Origin: an uncultured Eubacteriales bacterium
GTDB taxonomy: Bacteria; Bacillota; Clostridia; Christensenellales; Aristaeellaceae
Direction: 5' to 3'
Length of the DNA stretch: 46,186 bases
Assembly: GCA_902765395.1 (NCBI GenBank)
Contig: CACWZP010000030.1
Coordinates: 1-46,186, forward strand
Shown: positions 31,091 through 39,516 of the stretch, one piece after another
How the letters are laid out: the number at the start of each line of letters is the position of its first letter
Position numbering within the stretch: the stretch's first letter is position 1
The notes under the pieces: generated by a model
What the model saw: only the letters and a program-made list of their open reading frames with translations
What the model was told of the DNA's origin: nothing
Databases searched by the model: none
Program-made: the position numbers and the translations under genes

Positions 31091-32677
31091 ATGAGTTATC
31101 AGGCATTGTACAGGGCGTGGCGGCCGGACACGTTCACCGAGATCGTCGGCCAGGATGCCGTGGTGCGCACGCTGAAGCGCCAGGTGATGACGGGGCACAT
31201 CGCCCACGCCTATCTGTTCTGCGGCACCCGCGGCACCGGCAAGACCAGCGCGGCCAAGGTGCTGTCCCGGGCCATCAACTGCCTGAACCCCAAGGACGGC
31301 GACCCCTGCGGCGAATGCGAGATTTGCAAGGCCCTCAAGGCGGAGACCAGCATGGACGTGGTGGAGATCGACGCCGCGTCCAATAACGGCGTGGACGAGA
31401 TCCGCGACCTGCGAGAGAAGATCAAGTATCCCCCGGCGCTGACGAAGTACAAGGTATACATCATCGACGAGGTGCACATGCTGTCCACCGGCGCCTTCAA
31501 CGCGCTTTTGAAGACATTGGAGGAGCCCCCGGCCCACGCCGTGTTCATACTGGCCACCACCGAGCCCCAGCGCCTGCCGGCCACGATCCTCTCCCGCTGC
31601 CAGCGGTTCGATTTCCACCGCATCGGCGTGGAGACCATCGTGGAGCGGCTGATGGTGGTGCTGGGCGGCATCGGCAGGACGGCCTCCGAGGAGGCGTTGA
31701 TGGAGATCGCCCGGGCGGCGGAGGGCGCCATGCGCGACGCGCTGAGCCTGCTGGATGTGTGCCTTTCCTACACCGACGGCGAGGTCTCCGGCCAGCTGGC
31801 CCGGGACGTGCTGGGCACGGCGGGCCGGGCCGCGATGTTCGACTTCGCCGACGCGCTCATCGACGGCGATGCCGGCTCGGCGCTTGTGCAGATCGATCAG
31901 GTGATGCGCCGGGGCAGCGACCCCCAGGTGTTCATCCGGGACACCGTGGCCCACCTGCGGGGCATCCTGCTGGCCGGGGCCGTGGGCGAGGGCCTGGCGG
32001 AGATCATGGAGATCACCCCCGAGGACGCCGCCCGCTTTGCCGAACAGGCGAAGAAGATCGGCCCCGAGGCGCTCAACCGCATGCTGGACCTGTTCATGCG
32101 GGCCGAGCCGGACACCAAGTGGGCCTCCCGCCCGCGCACGATCCTTGAGCTGGCCGCCGTGCGCGCCTGCCACCCGGAGAAGGAGCCGGACGCCGCCATG
32201 GCAGAGCGGCTGGAGCGGGTGGAGAAGCTGATCGAGAGCGGCGCGGCGGCAAGGCCGGCGAAGGCCGCTCCCGCCAGGTCCGCCGAAAAGGCGGAAAAGC
32301 CCGCGGAAAAATCCGCCCCGAAGGCCGCGCCCACCCCCGGCGAGACCCCGCCCCAACCGTACCTGGACGCCATCGCCGCGCTGCAGGAGGAGAACCCCTC
32401 CATCCGCCAGCCGCTGGAGTCCATGCGGTTCATCCGCTTCGACGGCCGCCAGGTGGTGGTGGAGTTCAGCAAGAAGAGCATGATGCACATGAAGCTGCTG
32501 GAGCGCAAAAAGCCTCTGATCGAGGGCGCGCTGACCGACGCCTTCGGCACTCCCGTCAGCCTGTCCATGAACCAGGAAGGCGGCGCGGCGCAAAAACCCG
32601 TCTCCGACGTTGCCCGGGACGTCATCAATCAAGCCTATGACGTGTTCGGCCGGGATAAGACCAGCGTGGAAGAGTAA
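31091..32677 (+). CDS. dnaX: DNA polymerase III subunits gamma/tau
   Basis: A 528-residue AAA+ clamp-loader ATPase. The start at 31091 (SYQALYRAWRPDTFTEIVGQ) is preferred; GGGAGGT lies 7 nt upstream and the longer frame adds 22 unrelated residues. Walker A is GTRGTGKT (45-52); the zinc-binding cysteines lie in CLNPKDGDPCGECEIC; Walker B is YIIDEVHML; the sensor region is ATTEPQRLPATILSRCQRFDF. The C-terminal third (about 385 on) is an Ala/Lys/Pro-rich linker and a tau-like tail that would contact the polymerase. The next gene is the RadC-like one rather than ybaB-recR. Confidence 0.96.
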   Translation: MSYQALYRAWRPDTFTEIVGQDAVVRTLKRQVMTGHIAHAYLFCGTRGTGKTSAAKVLSRAINCLNPKDGDPCGECEICKALKAETSMDVVEIDAASNNGVDEIRDLREKIKYPPALTKYKVYIIDEVHMLSTGAFNALLKTLEEPPAHAVFILATTEPQRLPATILSRCQRFDFHRIGVETIVERLMVVLGGIGRTASEEALMEIARAAEGAMRDALSLLDVCLSYTDGEVSGQLARDVLGTAGRAAMFDFADALIDGDAGSALVQIDQVMRRGSDPQVFIRDTVAHLRGILLAGAVGEGLAEIMEITPEDAARFAEQAKKIGPEALNRMLDLFMRAEPDTKWASRPRTILELAAVRACHPEKEPDAAMAERLERVEKLIESGAAARPAKAAPARSAEKAEKPAEKSAPKAAPTPGETPPQPYLDAIAALQEENPSIRQPLESMRFIRFDGRQVVVEFSKKSMMHMKLLERKKPLIEGALTDAFGTPVSLSMNQEGGAAQKPVSDVARDVINQAYDVFGRDKTSVEE

Positions 32678-32699
32678 AAATACGAAAGGCGGCGGTGTT

Positions 32700-33461
32700 G
32701 TGCCAAACGCAAAAGTGGGCCGCCCCGTCTGGGAGGGCCACCGGAAGCGGCTGCGCCAGCGCATGGAGCGGGAGGGCTGGGACGCCCTGCGGCCCCACGA
32801 GATGGTGGAGCTGGTGCTGAACTACGCCGTGCCGCGGCAGAACCTGTCCGACGTGGCCCGGGCGCTGGTGGCGCAGTTTGGCTCGGTGGGCAGCGTGTTC
32901 TCCGCCGACCGGGAGCAGCTTCTGGCCGTGGAGGGCATGACGCAGACCCTGGCGGAGTGGGTGGAGATCACCGGCGGGCTGATGCGCGCCTACTACGACA
33001 TCCACGCCGAGAGCGACCAGCGCCTGTCCTGCTTCCAGGAGGTGCTGGCGTTTTTGAAGCCCCGCCTGGCGGACGCGGCGGTGCCGGGTCTGTGGGCGCT
33101 CTATGCCGATTTCGACTTCAACCTGATCACCTACAGCGACTTCGGCTCCCCCGACGACTGTTGGAACGGGACCGTGGCCCGGCGCATGATGGTGGAGGCC
33201 ATCAACAGCGACGCGCGCTATGTCTATCTGGTGCGGTTCGTCGACGAAGCGCCGCTGTCGCTGCCGGAGGGCGACCTGACCCGGCTCCAGGCGTTGTCTG
33301 AAACCCTCCGCGCCGCCGACATCGACCTGGTGGACTGCGTGCTCTGTGATGGGCGCGAGGTCGCCAGCCTGCGCCTCGTGGGCCGGCTCAAGGTGGAGGA
33401 GGGCGACGCGAGGATGCTGGCGCTGAGGGAGCAGTATGAGGGAACAGGGAGCAGGGAGTAG
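32700..33461 (+). CDS. RadC-like protein without the JAB metal site
   Basis: A 253-residue protein from GTG 32700 (AAAGGCGG 7-10 nt upstream). The N-terminal third is a helix-hairpin-helix region of the RadC/UPF0758 type (GHRKRLRQRMEREGWDALR, then FGSVGSVFSADREQLLAVEG). The C-terminal domain aligns with the RadC JAB/MPN fold, but where RadC has HNHPSGDPxPSxxD this protein has FVDEAPLSLPEGDLTRLQAL: both His are gone and only the final Asp remains. The end (VDCVLCDGREVASLRLVGRL) matches RadC's last strands. It is therefore a probable non-catalytic relative, perhaps binding DNA. It follows dnaX by 22 bp. Confidence 0.75.
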   Translation: MPNAKVGRPVWEGHRKRLRQRMEREGWDALRPHEMVELVLNYAVPRQNLSDVARALVAQFGSVGSVFSADREQLLAVEGMTQTLAEWVEITGGLMRAYYDIHAESDQRLSCFQEVLAFLKPRLADAAVPGLWALYADFDFNLITYSDFGSPDDCWNGTVARRMMVEAINSDARYVYLVRFVDEAPLSLPEGDLTRLQALSETLRAADIDLVDCVLCDGREVASLRLVGRLKVEEGDARMLALREQYEGTGSRE

Positions 33462-33583
33462 GAAAAGTGGCTGCCGCAAAGACAGCAGGAGCGGCGTTGC
33501 GCCGCCCGCCCGGCGAAACCGGAATGGCGGTTGGCGCGATGCCTTTGGAAGCGCCGCCATATAAAACCACCCATAACATTTTT

Positions 33584-33613
33584 CCCTCCCGCGCAGAATA
33601 ACGCGCGGGAGGG
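33584..33613 (+). promoter_or_regulatory. Perfect hairpin sequestering the Shine-Dalgarno
   Basis: CCCTCCCGCGC (33584-33594) and GCGCGGGAGGG (33603-33613) form an 11-bp GC-rich stem with an 8-nt loop. The right arm contains the GGGAGGG ribosome-binding site, 6 nt before the ATG at 33620, so the folded mRNA would block translation. There is no T-run, so it is not a normal terminator. The rest of 33462-33583 holds a GCGGCGTTGCGCCGCCC repeat block. Confidence 0.7.
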
Positions 33614-33619
33614 ATTGAT

Positions 33620-34054
33620 ATGAATGAAACCATACAGCTCCTGCAGGACGTGGTGCGCAACGCCCGCACGGGCCGGGACGCGGTGGAGCAGCTGCTGAAC
33701 AAGGCCGAGGGCGGCAGGATGCGCGAGGAATTGAACAAGGAAAAGGCCGAGTACCTGCAGACCCAGAAGGCGGGGGAGAAAGCCCTCGCCGACGCCGGCG
33801 GCCATGCCGAGCCCACCGGCCCCATGGCCCGGGCGGGCATGTGGGTGGGCCTTGAGATGGAGACCCTGGCCGACCGTTCCGACGCCCACATCGCCGAGAT
33901 CGTCATCCAGGGAGCCACCATGGGCGTCATCGAGATGACCAAGGCCTTGAACACCTATGACGCTGCCGACCCCGGCGCCCGCGGCCTCGCCAGCCAGTTC
34001 GTGGTTCACCAGAACGAGGCCATCGACCGGCAGAAGGGGTTTTTGGAGAATTAG
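33620..34054 (+). CDS. Small helical protein, DUF2383-like
   Basis: A 144-residue, mostly alpha-helical cytoplasmic protein: TIQLLQDVVRNARTGRDAVE, a Lys/Glu-rich second helix, PMARAGMWVGLEMETLAD, HIAEIVIQGATMGVIEMTKAL and a final helix to QKGFLEN. This layout resembles the ferritin-like DUF2383 group and a common small protein of Clostridia; the metal-ligand pattern is not clear. Translation may be controlled by the hairpin covering its ribosome-binding site. It ends at a 20-bp perfect hairpin. Function unknown; stress or spore roles are only guesses. Confidence 0.7.
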   Translation: MNETIQLLQDVVRNARTGRDAVEQLLNKAEGGRMREELNKEKAEYLQTQKAGEKALADAGGHAEPTGPMARAGMWVGLEMETLADRSDAHIAEIVIQGATMGVIEMTKALNTYDAADPGARGLASQFVVHQNEAIDRQKGFLEN

Positions 34055-34057
34055 AAC

Positions 34058-34100
34058 GGAGAGGGAACGGCGGCGCCAAAGGCGCCGCCGTTCCCTCTCC
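34058..34100. terminator. 20-bp perfect hairpin
   Basis: GGAGAGGGAACGGCGGCGCC (34058-34077) is exactly inverted at 34081-34100 around AAA. It starts 4 nt after the stop codon. It lacks a T-run, so termination may rely on other factors, or it may stabilise the 3' end. Confidence 0.7.
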
Positions 34101-34158
34101 CCCAATTATGACCTTTGCATCGAAAAAATGATAAAATCTGGGCTTCTTCGGGATATGG

Positions 34159-34187
34159 TTGCACTAAGATGAAGGAATGTATATAAT
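34159..34187 (+). promoter_or_regulatory. Sigma-A promoter of the two-component operon
   Basis: TTGCAC (34159-34164) and TATAAT (34182-34187) are separated by 17 bp; initiation would be about 25 nt upstream of the response-regulator ATG. Confidence 0.8.
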
Positions 34188-34220
34188 AAATATACAAAAG
34201 TGATATTCGGGGTGGTATAA

Positions 34221-34916
34221 ATGTCAATGTATCCTCTTATTCTGATTGCCGACGACGATCCGGTGGTGCACGAGTCGCTGGGGCTTTACCTGGGTTCCGA
34301 GGGCTATGAGCACCAGAGCGCCTACGACGGCCAGCAGGCCCTGGAGATGGTGGAGAGCCTCCACCCGGACATGGTGGTGCTGGATCTGATGATGCCCCGG
34401 GTGTCGGGCATCGACGTCTGCCGCACCATCCGTCAGACCAGTTCTCTGCCGATCATCATGCTCACCGCCAAGGGTGAGGAGATCGACCGCATCCTGGGCC
34501 TGGAGCTGGGCGCGGACGACTATATCGTCAAGCCCTTCTCCCCCCGCGAGGTGCTGGCCCGCATCAAGGCCGTGCTGCGCCGCTTCAGCGAAAAGACCGG
34601 CGAAGAGGATTCCTCCATCATCCGCCTGCCCCAGCTGGAGATCAGCCTGGAGAACTACCAGGTGAAGGTGGCCGGCAAGGTGATCCCCTGCACCCCCAAG
34701 GAGGTGGAGATCCTGCACATGCTCACCAGCAACGTGGGCCAGGTCTTCTCCCGCGAGCAGATCCTCTCCCGCGTCTGGGGCTATGATTACTTTGGAGACA
34801 CCCGCACCGTGGACGCGCACATCAAGCGCATTCGCCAGAAGCTGCCCCAGGAGAACGTACCCTGGGCGCTGAAGACGGTCTACGGCGTAGGCTACAGGTT
34901 TGAGGTCAACGCATGA
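34221..34916 (+). CDS. OmpR/PhoB-type response regulator
   Basis: A 231-residue two-domain regulator. The receiver domain (about 4-118) has the acidic pocket ADDD (11-13), phospho-acceptor Asp55 in VVLDLMMP, Thr in MLTAKG and Lys in DDYIVKPFSPRE. The winged-helix output domain (about 135-229) has CTPKEVEILHML, VFSREQILSRVWGYDYFGDT, RTVDAHIKRIRQKL and VYGVGYRFE. The group PhoB/PhoP/WalR cannot be separated by eye. Its stop overlaps the kinase start (ATGA), an assured cognate pair. Confidence 0.93.
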   Translation: MSMYPLILIADDDPVVHESLGLYLGSEGYEHQSAYDGQQALEMVESLHPDMVVLDLMMPRVSGIDVCRTIRQTSSLPIIMLTAKGEEIDRILGLELGADDYIVKPFSPREVLARIKAVLRRFSEKTGEEDSSIIRLPQLEISLENYQVKVAGKVIPCTPKEVEILHMLTSNVGQVFSREQILSRVWGYDYFGDTRTVDAHIKRIRQKLPQENVPWALKTVYGVGYRFEVNA

Positions 34917-36412
34917 TCGACCCTCGGCGAAGTCCGGAAGCCTCCGCCGAGCCGCGTGACGGGGCTTCGCTCCCGTCCGCCGGCGGGGGCAAACGGAAAA
35001 AATTCAGCGTGCTTGTCAGGCGCGCGGCACTTTTAGCGGCAATCGCGGTGGCCATCGCGGTTGCCGTGGGTCTGTCTGTGTTTTTCGCCGCGGCGGCGCT
35101 GCTGCCGGCGGCGGAGGGCATCGCGTGGGTGCCGGCGCTCATTGCGGGCGCGGCGGCTCTGGCCGCCGGGTTCGTTTCCGTGCGCCTTCTGGCGGACAGG
35201 CTCATGGCCCCTGCCTTCGAGCCGGTGAAGAAGCTGAAGGATGCGGCGGTGGCCATGTCCCAGGGCGACCTGGAAATCCGCGCCGACGAAACGGCGGACG
35301 GCGAGCTGGGCGAGCTGGGCAAGGCTGTGAACAACCTGGCCGACCAGCTGTCCCGGAACATGTACACGCTGATCGTGGAGCGCAACCGCCTGCGCAACAT
35401 GCTCAACGGCCTCAGCGAGGGCATCGTGGCCATCGACCGGGAGGGGAAGATCACCCACACCAACCCGGCCATCACGAAGTTCTTTACCCGGCAGAAGCTG
35501 GCCATCCACCTGCCCGATCCGCGGATGAAGCTGATCGACGACAAGAGCGTCTGGGAGGACTTCGACGCCGTGATCCGCACCGGCGAGCCCTCCACCCGCA
35601 ACCTGAACGCCCGGGACATGATCCTGCGGCTGACCATCACGCCCATCGTGGACGAGATCGGCAGCATCGCCGGCGCCGTGGGCCTGTTTTCCGATATCAC
35701 CCAGATGGAGCGCCTGGAGCGCACCCGCCGGGAATACGTCTCCAACGTGTCCCACGAGCTGCGCACGCCGCTGACGGCCATGCGGGCGCTGGTGGAGCCG
35801 CTGAGCGAGGGCATGGTCACCGAGGAGGCCGACCGCCAGCGCTACTACGGCATCATCCTGCGGGAGATCCAGCGCCTGGCCCGGCTGATCAACGACCAGC
35901 TGGAGCTGTCCCGCCTGCAGAGCGGCACCCTGGCCATCCAGAAGAGCGTGATGGCCCTGGACGACGTGGTGTACGACGTGTGCGACCGCTATACCACCAT
36001 CGCCAAAGAGCATGGGCTGGAGCTGAAGGTGGAGACCGACTTCACCCAGTGCCCGCACGTCTATGCCAATGCCGACCGGGTGGAGCAGATGCTGATCATC
36101 CTGGTGGACAACGCCATCAAGTACACCGAACAGGGCAGCGTGTCCGTGTCCGGCGACTGGGACGACGAGCGCGTGGTGATCCACGTGAAGGACACCGGCA
36201 TCGGCATCGAGGAAGTGGACCTGCCCTATGTGTTCGACCGCTTCTACAAGGTGGACAAGGCCCACAGCGGCAAGGGCAGCGGCCTCGGCCTGTCCATCGC
36301 CAAGGAGCTCTTGAAGCGTATGGACGAGGATATCTGGGTCACCAGCGAAAAGGGCGTGGGAACCGAGTTCTCGTTCACCATCCACCTGCCGACAAAGGAA
36401 AATGAGGATTAA
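34913..36412 (+). CDS. Sensor histidine kinase (HAMP-PAS-HisKA-HATPase)
   Basis: A 499-residue kinase partner of the upstream regulator. Two membrane helices (about 37-62 and 72-96) are separated by only about 10 residues, so there is almost no external domain. Then come HAMP (about 100-150, VKKLKDAAVAMSQGDLEIRA), a PAS region (about 160-265), HisKA with His281 in SNVSHELRTPLTAMR, N box DNAIKYTEQGS, G1 VKDTGIGIEE and G2 GKGSGLGLSIAKELL. Architecture resembles PhoR/WalK. With no outer loop, the cue is probably membrane-borne or read by the PAS. The next genes encode wall-type proteins. Confidence 0.92.
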   Translation: MIDPRRSPEASAEPRDGASLPSAGGGKRKKFSVLVRRAALLAAIAVAIAVAVGLSVFFAAAALLPAAEGIAWVPALIAGAAALAAGFVSVRLLADRLMAPAFEPVKKLKDAAVAMSQGDLEIRADETADGELGELGKAVNNLADQLSRNMYTLIVERNRLRNMLNGLSEGIVAIDREGKITHTNPAITKFFTRQKLAIHLPDPRMKLIDDKSVWEDFDAVIRTGEPSTRNLNARDMILRLTITPIVDEIGSIAGAVGLFSDITQMERLERTRREYVSNVSHELRTPLTAMRALVEPLSEGMVTEEADRQRYYGIILREIQRLARLINDQLELSRLQSGTLAIQKSVMALDDVVYDVCDRYTTIAKEHGLELKVETDFTQCPHVYANADRVEQMLIILVDNAIKYTEQGSVSVSGDWDDERVVIHVKDTGIGIEEVDLPYVFDRFYKVDKAHSGKGSGLGLSIAKELLKRMDEDIWVTSEKGVGTEFSFTIHLPTKENED

Positions 36413-36437
36413 TTATCATCGTTAAAGAGGTTTATCT

Positions 36438-37706
36438 ATGTCCCGACGTTCATTCCACCGCCGACGCCGCGCCCAGGGGGGCTGTCTTACATTTGTCATC
36501 GTCCTGTTGGTGGTGGCGGCGCTGGCGCTGGCGGCGGCGATCTTCATCACCCGGCGCATGGAGGCCAACCGGCCCGCGCCCCAGCCCAGCCCCAGCCCCG
36601 AGGTCACCGCGGACGCGACTCCCGGCGCCGGCTTCGGGCTGGAGATGGTGCTGACGGCGGACAGCTTCCAGGAGGAGGGCAAGGAGATCCCCGTGCTGAC
36701 GCCCTCGCCCAGCCCCACCCCGGAGCCCACCCCCTCGCCCGCGCCCACCTTCAACCCGGACGAGCCCTTCGCGCTGGTGCGGCCGCAGCCCATCGGCGAG
36801 GGCTTCCTGCCCGTGTTTGAAAAGGCCAACACCGAGGACAAGCGCATCGCCATCACCGTGGACGAGTGCACCGGCGCGGCCATCACGTCGGAGTTTGCGA
36901 AGATGGCCTACAAGTACGGCGCGAAGCTGACGCTGTTCCCCAGCGGCGAAAACGCGCTGCTGCAGGACATGGGCGACGTGCTGAAGACCTGCCTGTACAC
37001 CATGGGCTTTGAGATCGAAAACCGCTGCTACAGCGGCGCGGCCAAGCTCTATCAGATGAACGACGCCATGATGGTGGCGGAGATCTGGAAGCAGGAGATC
37101 GCCGTCAGCTATGTGGTCGGCGAGCGCTATCACCCCCACTTCCTGCGGCTCTACGGCGGCGACGGCGAAAACGACGGCCGCACCCACGCCTTCCTGATCC
37201 AGCAGGGCTACCTGGGCATCGCCGACTGGACTTTCAACGGCGGCACCATGGACGAGGGGAAGATCGGCGGCAACCTGGCCCCGGGCAACATCTACTATTT
37301 CAAGACCACCAAGAACGACCTTCGCATGATGGAGCTGCTGATGGACGAGGCGAAGGGCCAGGGCTATGAGATGGTGACCATGAACGAGCTGTTCGGCTAC
37401 GAGGAAAACGCCTACGAGGACGGCGTGAACGTGATGACCGAGCAGATGCCGGAGCTGGAAAACCCGGATATCCCCTACTACTTCATGAAGACCGGCGACT
37501 GCACCTGGGCCACCTACCTGCTGCAGCGGCGGCTGATCGAGCTGGGCTACCTGTCGGAGGGCAACGCCGACGGCGTGTTCGGCAGCGGCACCGCCGCCGC
37601 CCTCAGCGCCTTCCAGGCCAAGCTGAACCTGGCCGCCACCGGTGCGGCCGACGTCACCACCCAGGAGATGATCTTCGCCAAGGACGCGCCGACGGTGGAT
37701 GAGTGA
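36438..37706 (+). CDS. Polysaccharide deacetylase homologue with lost catalytic residues, PG-binding tail
   Basis: A 422-residue type II membrane-anchored protein: an Arg-rich N-terminus, a helix at about 17-38, a Pro/Ser/Thr-rich linker (about 45-110), a NodB-like domain (about 125-320) and a C-terminal peptidoglycan-binding domain (YLLQRRLIELGYLSEGNADG region). Compared with its paralogue at 40515, active-site residues are replaced: DD becomes Asp142-Glu143; zinc HxxxH becomes Arg196...Gly200; FLRPRGGD becomes FLRLYGGD; the final His is Lys289. It is probably a non-enzymatic wall-binding protein. It directly follows the sensor kinase (25-bp gap) and may belong to that operon. Confidence 0.85.
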   Translation: MSRRSFHRRRRAQGGCLTFVIVLLVVAALALAAAIFITRRMEANRPAPQPSPSPEVTADATPGAGFGLEMVLTADSFQEEGKEIPVLTPSPSPTPEPTPSPAPTFNPDEPFALVRPQPIGEGFLPVFEKANTEDKRIAITVDECTGAAITSEFAKMAYKYGAKLTLFPSGENALLQDMGDVLKTCLYTMGFEIENRCYSGAAKLYQMNDAMMVAEIWKQEIAVSYVVGERYHPHFLRLYGGDGENDGRTHAFLIQQGYLGIADWTFNGGTMDEGKIGGNLAPGNIYYFKTTKNDLRMMELLMDEAKGQGYEMVTMNELFGYEENAYEDGVNVMTEQMPELENPDIPYYFMKTGDCTWATYLLQRRLIELGYLSEGNADGVFGSGTAAALSAFQAKLNLAATGAADVTTQEMIFAKDAPTVDE

Positions 37707-37718
37707 ACCGTGAAACAG

Positions 37719-37751
37719 CGGGGACGCCCACAAGGGCGTCCCCGTTCTCTT
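37719..37751 (+). terminator. Hairpin after the deacetylase homologue
   Basis: CGGGGACGCCC (37719-37729) and GGGCGTCCCCG (37734-37744) form an 11-bp stem with an ACAA loop, followed by TTCTCTTT. It lies 13 nt after the stop. Confidence 0.75.
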
Positions 37752-37897
37752 TGAGGCGTAACAGCGCTTCCCAAAAGCCTTCCTCCGGTGGGAAAGGTGG
37801 CAATTGCCGAATTTGCGAGACAAATGACGAATGAGGTCCCCGTCCCCCTTGCCTCCCCTTCCAAGAGGAGGTGTTAAGGGCCGGAGGGGTTAGGGGA

Positions 37898-38145
37898 ACC
37901 GAAGAACGGTTCTTTTTTGGCGGCCTGCGCTCGCTGTTCAGTGAAGCTTCGCGTTCGGCACCACGCGCCGAGCCGCTCACTTCAATTCACGACTCGGCAG
38001 GCCGCCGCTGCATGGGGGAACAGCGAGGGATGAAGCAGTCCTGCATGGAGTGCCCCACCGCCCCTTCGGGGCACCTCCCCATTGAGATGGGGAGGCTTTT
38101 GGTTTGCGCATAATTGTCTGTAGGGGCGGCGTTGCGCCGCCCGCC
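37898..38145. repeat. Inverted copies of the dispersed repeat modules
   Basis: A GAACCG-AAGAA-CGGTTC-TTTTTT hairpin (37898-37918) leads into GGCGGCCTGC (37919-37928) and GCAGGCCGCC (37997-38006), the module of 12320 and 24575 in the opposite orientation. Then follow a CCTCCCCATTGAGATGGGGA module (38075-38110, inverted relative to 29347) and a TGTAGGGGCGGCGTTGCGCC block. No gene is seen between 37707 and 38287. Confidence 0.8.
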
Positions 38146-38215
38146 CAATACGACGCGCTGTGTTGTCCCCAACGGGCTTCGTTGCGCCGTCTCCCCGGCC
38201 TCCTCAAATCTTCCC

Positions 38216-38244
38216 TTGCATTTTCCGAAAATATCCGCTATACT
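38216..38244 (+). promoter_or_regulatory. Sigma-A promoter of the lacI-type gene
   Basis: TTGCAT (38216-38221) and TATACT (38239-38244) are separated by 17 bp, about 40 nt before the ATG; GAGGAGG supplies the ribosome-binding site. Confidence 0.78.
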
Positions 38245-38287
38245 CAGTAGGACGAAACCGTTTTAGAGTTCCCGAGGAGGTTATTCC

Positions 38288-39310
38288 ATGTCCGTCACCA
38301 TCAAGGATGTCGCGCGCAGCTGCGGCCTGTCCATATCCACCGTCAGCAAGGTCTTCAACGGCTATCCCGACATCAGCGAGGCCACGCGCCGCCAGGTGAT
38401 GGACGCGGCCCGGGAGATCGGCTATCGGCCCAACGCCCTGGCCCGGGCGCTGAAGACGAACCGCAGCTACAACCTGGGCGTGCTGTTCGTGGACGACAAC
38501 ATCTCCGGCCTGACCCACCCCTTCTTCGCCGCAGTGCTGAACGCCTTCAAGGCCGAATCCGAGCGCCAGGGCTATGACATCACCTTCATCAACCACAACA
38601 TCGGCACCATGGAGATGACCTACCTGGAGCACTGCCGCTATCGCAACGTGGACGGCGTGTGCCTGGCCTGCGTGGATTTCTATTCCAGGGAAGTGGCCGA
38701 GCTGGTGGAGAGCGGCATCCCCTGCGTCACCATCGACCACATGTTTTCCAGCCACCCCTCCATCATCTCCGACAACCTGAACGGCATCCACATGCTGGTG
38801 GACCGGGCCGTGGCGCTGGGGCACCGGCGCATCGCCTATATCCACGGCCAGCGCAACTCCCTGGTCACCGAAAACCGCATCCGGGGCTTCAAGCGGGCCA
38901 TGGAATACCACGGCCTGGCCATCCCGGAGGGCTATGTGGCCCAGGGCCGATATGACGACCCGGAGAGCATCCGGCCCGTCATCCAGGCGCTGCTGAACCG
39001 GAAGGATCGGCCCACCTGCATCCTCATGCCCGATGATGCCGCCTATATCGGCGCGCTGGAGGCCCTGCGGGAAATGGGGCTTCGGGTGCCCCAGGACATC
39101 TCCCTGGCCGGCTATGACGGCGTGCGCTCCATGCAGGCGCTGCATCCCCGGCTGACCACCGTGCGCCAGGACAGCGACGCCATGGGCCGGGAGGCCGCCA
39201 AGCGGCTCATCGACCACATCGTCCACCCCGCCACCTCCCTGCGAGACCCCGTGCTCATCCCCTCCGAGTTGATGGAGGGAGAGTCCCTGGGGAGGAATAA
39301 CCCGGCGTGA
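38288..39310 (+). CDS. LacI/GalR-family transcriptional regulator
   Basis: A 340-residue repressor. The N-terminal HTH and hinge are textbook: VTIKDVARSCGLSISTVSKV, then FNGYPDISEATRRQVMDAA and IGYRPNALARALKTNRS. The periplasmic-binding-type core (about 62-335) includes GVLFVDDNISGLTHPFFAAV, DGVCLACVD, VTIDHMFSSHPSIISDNLNG, the GHRRIAYIHG strand and SLAGYDGVRSMQALHPRLTT VRQD near the end. It should bind a sugar-like ligand and control carbohydrate genes, but no transporter or glycosidase sits beside it; targets may include the GH3 or solute-binding genes elsewhere. It has its own promoter. Confidence 0.93.
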   Translation: MSVTIKDVARSCGLSISTVSKVFNGYPDISEATRRQVMDAAREIGYRPNALARALKTNRSYNLGVLFVDDNISGLTHPFFAAVLNAFKAESERQGYDITFINHNIGTMEMTYLEHCRYRNVDGVCLACVDFYSREVAELVESGIPCVTIDHMFSSHPSIISDNLNGIHMLVDRAVALGHRRIAYIHGQRNSLVTENRIRGFKRAMEYHGLAIPEGYVAQGRYDDPESIRPVIQALLNRKDRPTCILMPDDAAYIGALEALREMGLRVPQDISLAGYDGVRSMQALHPRLTTVRQDSDAMGREAAKRLIDHIVHPATSLRDPVLIPSELMEGESLGRNNPA

Positions 39311-39516
39311 CCCCTCGCAAATTCAGGCCAAAGCGCCAATCGTCCAGATAAACAAGCCTGGGAACCGGATCGCTCCGTCGTTCTGCGACGCGGCCATCCG
39401 GTTCTCGATATTCTGACCTCTAAACGCTATACTCTGAACGCTCATCCCTGTTCCCCGCACCCTTTTGCGGCGCTCGGCGTATGATACGTTGAACCCCATG
39501 AAAGGAGTTGCTGTCA

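Noticed and set aside
38146-38287. Riboswitch before the lacI-type gene
   Set aside because: The leader from the predicted promoter is only about 40 nt, too short for a known riboswitch.
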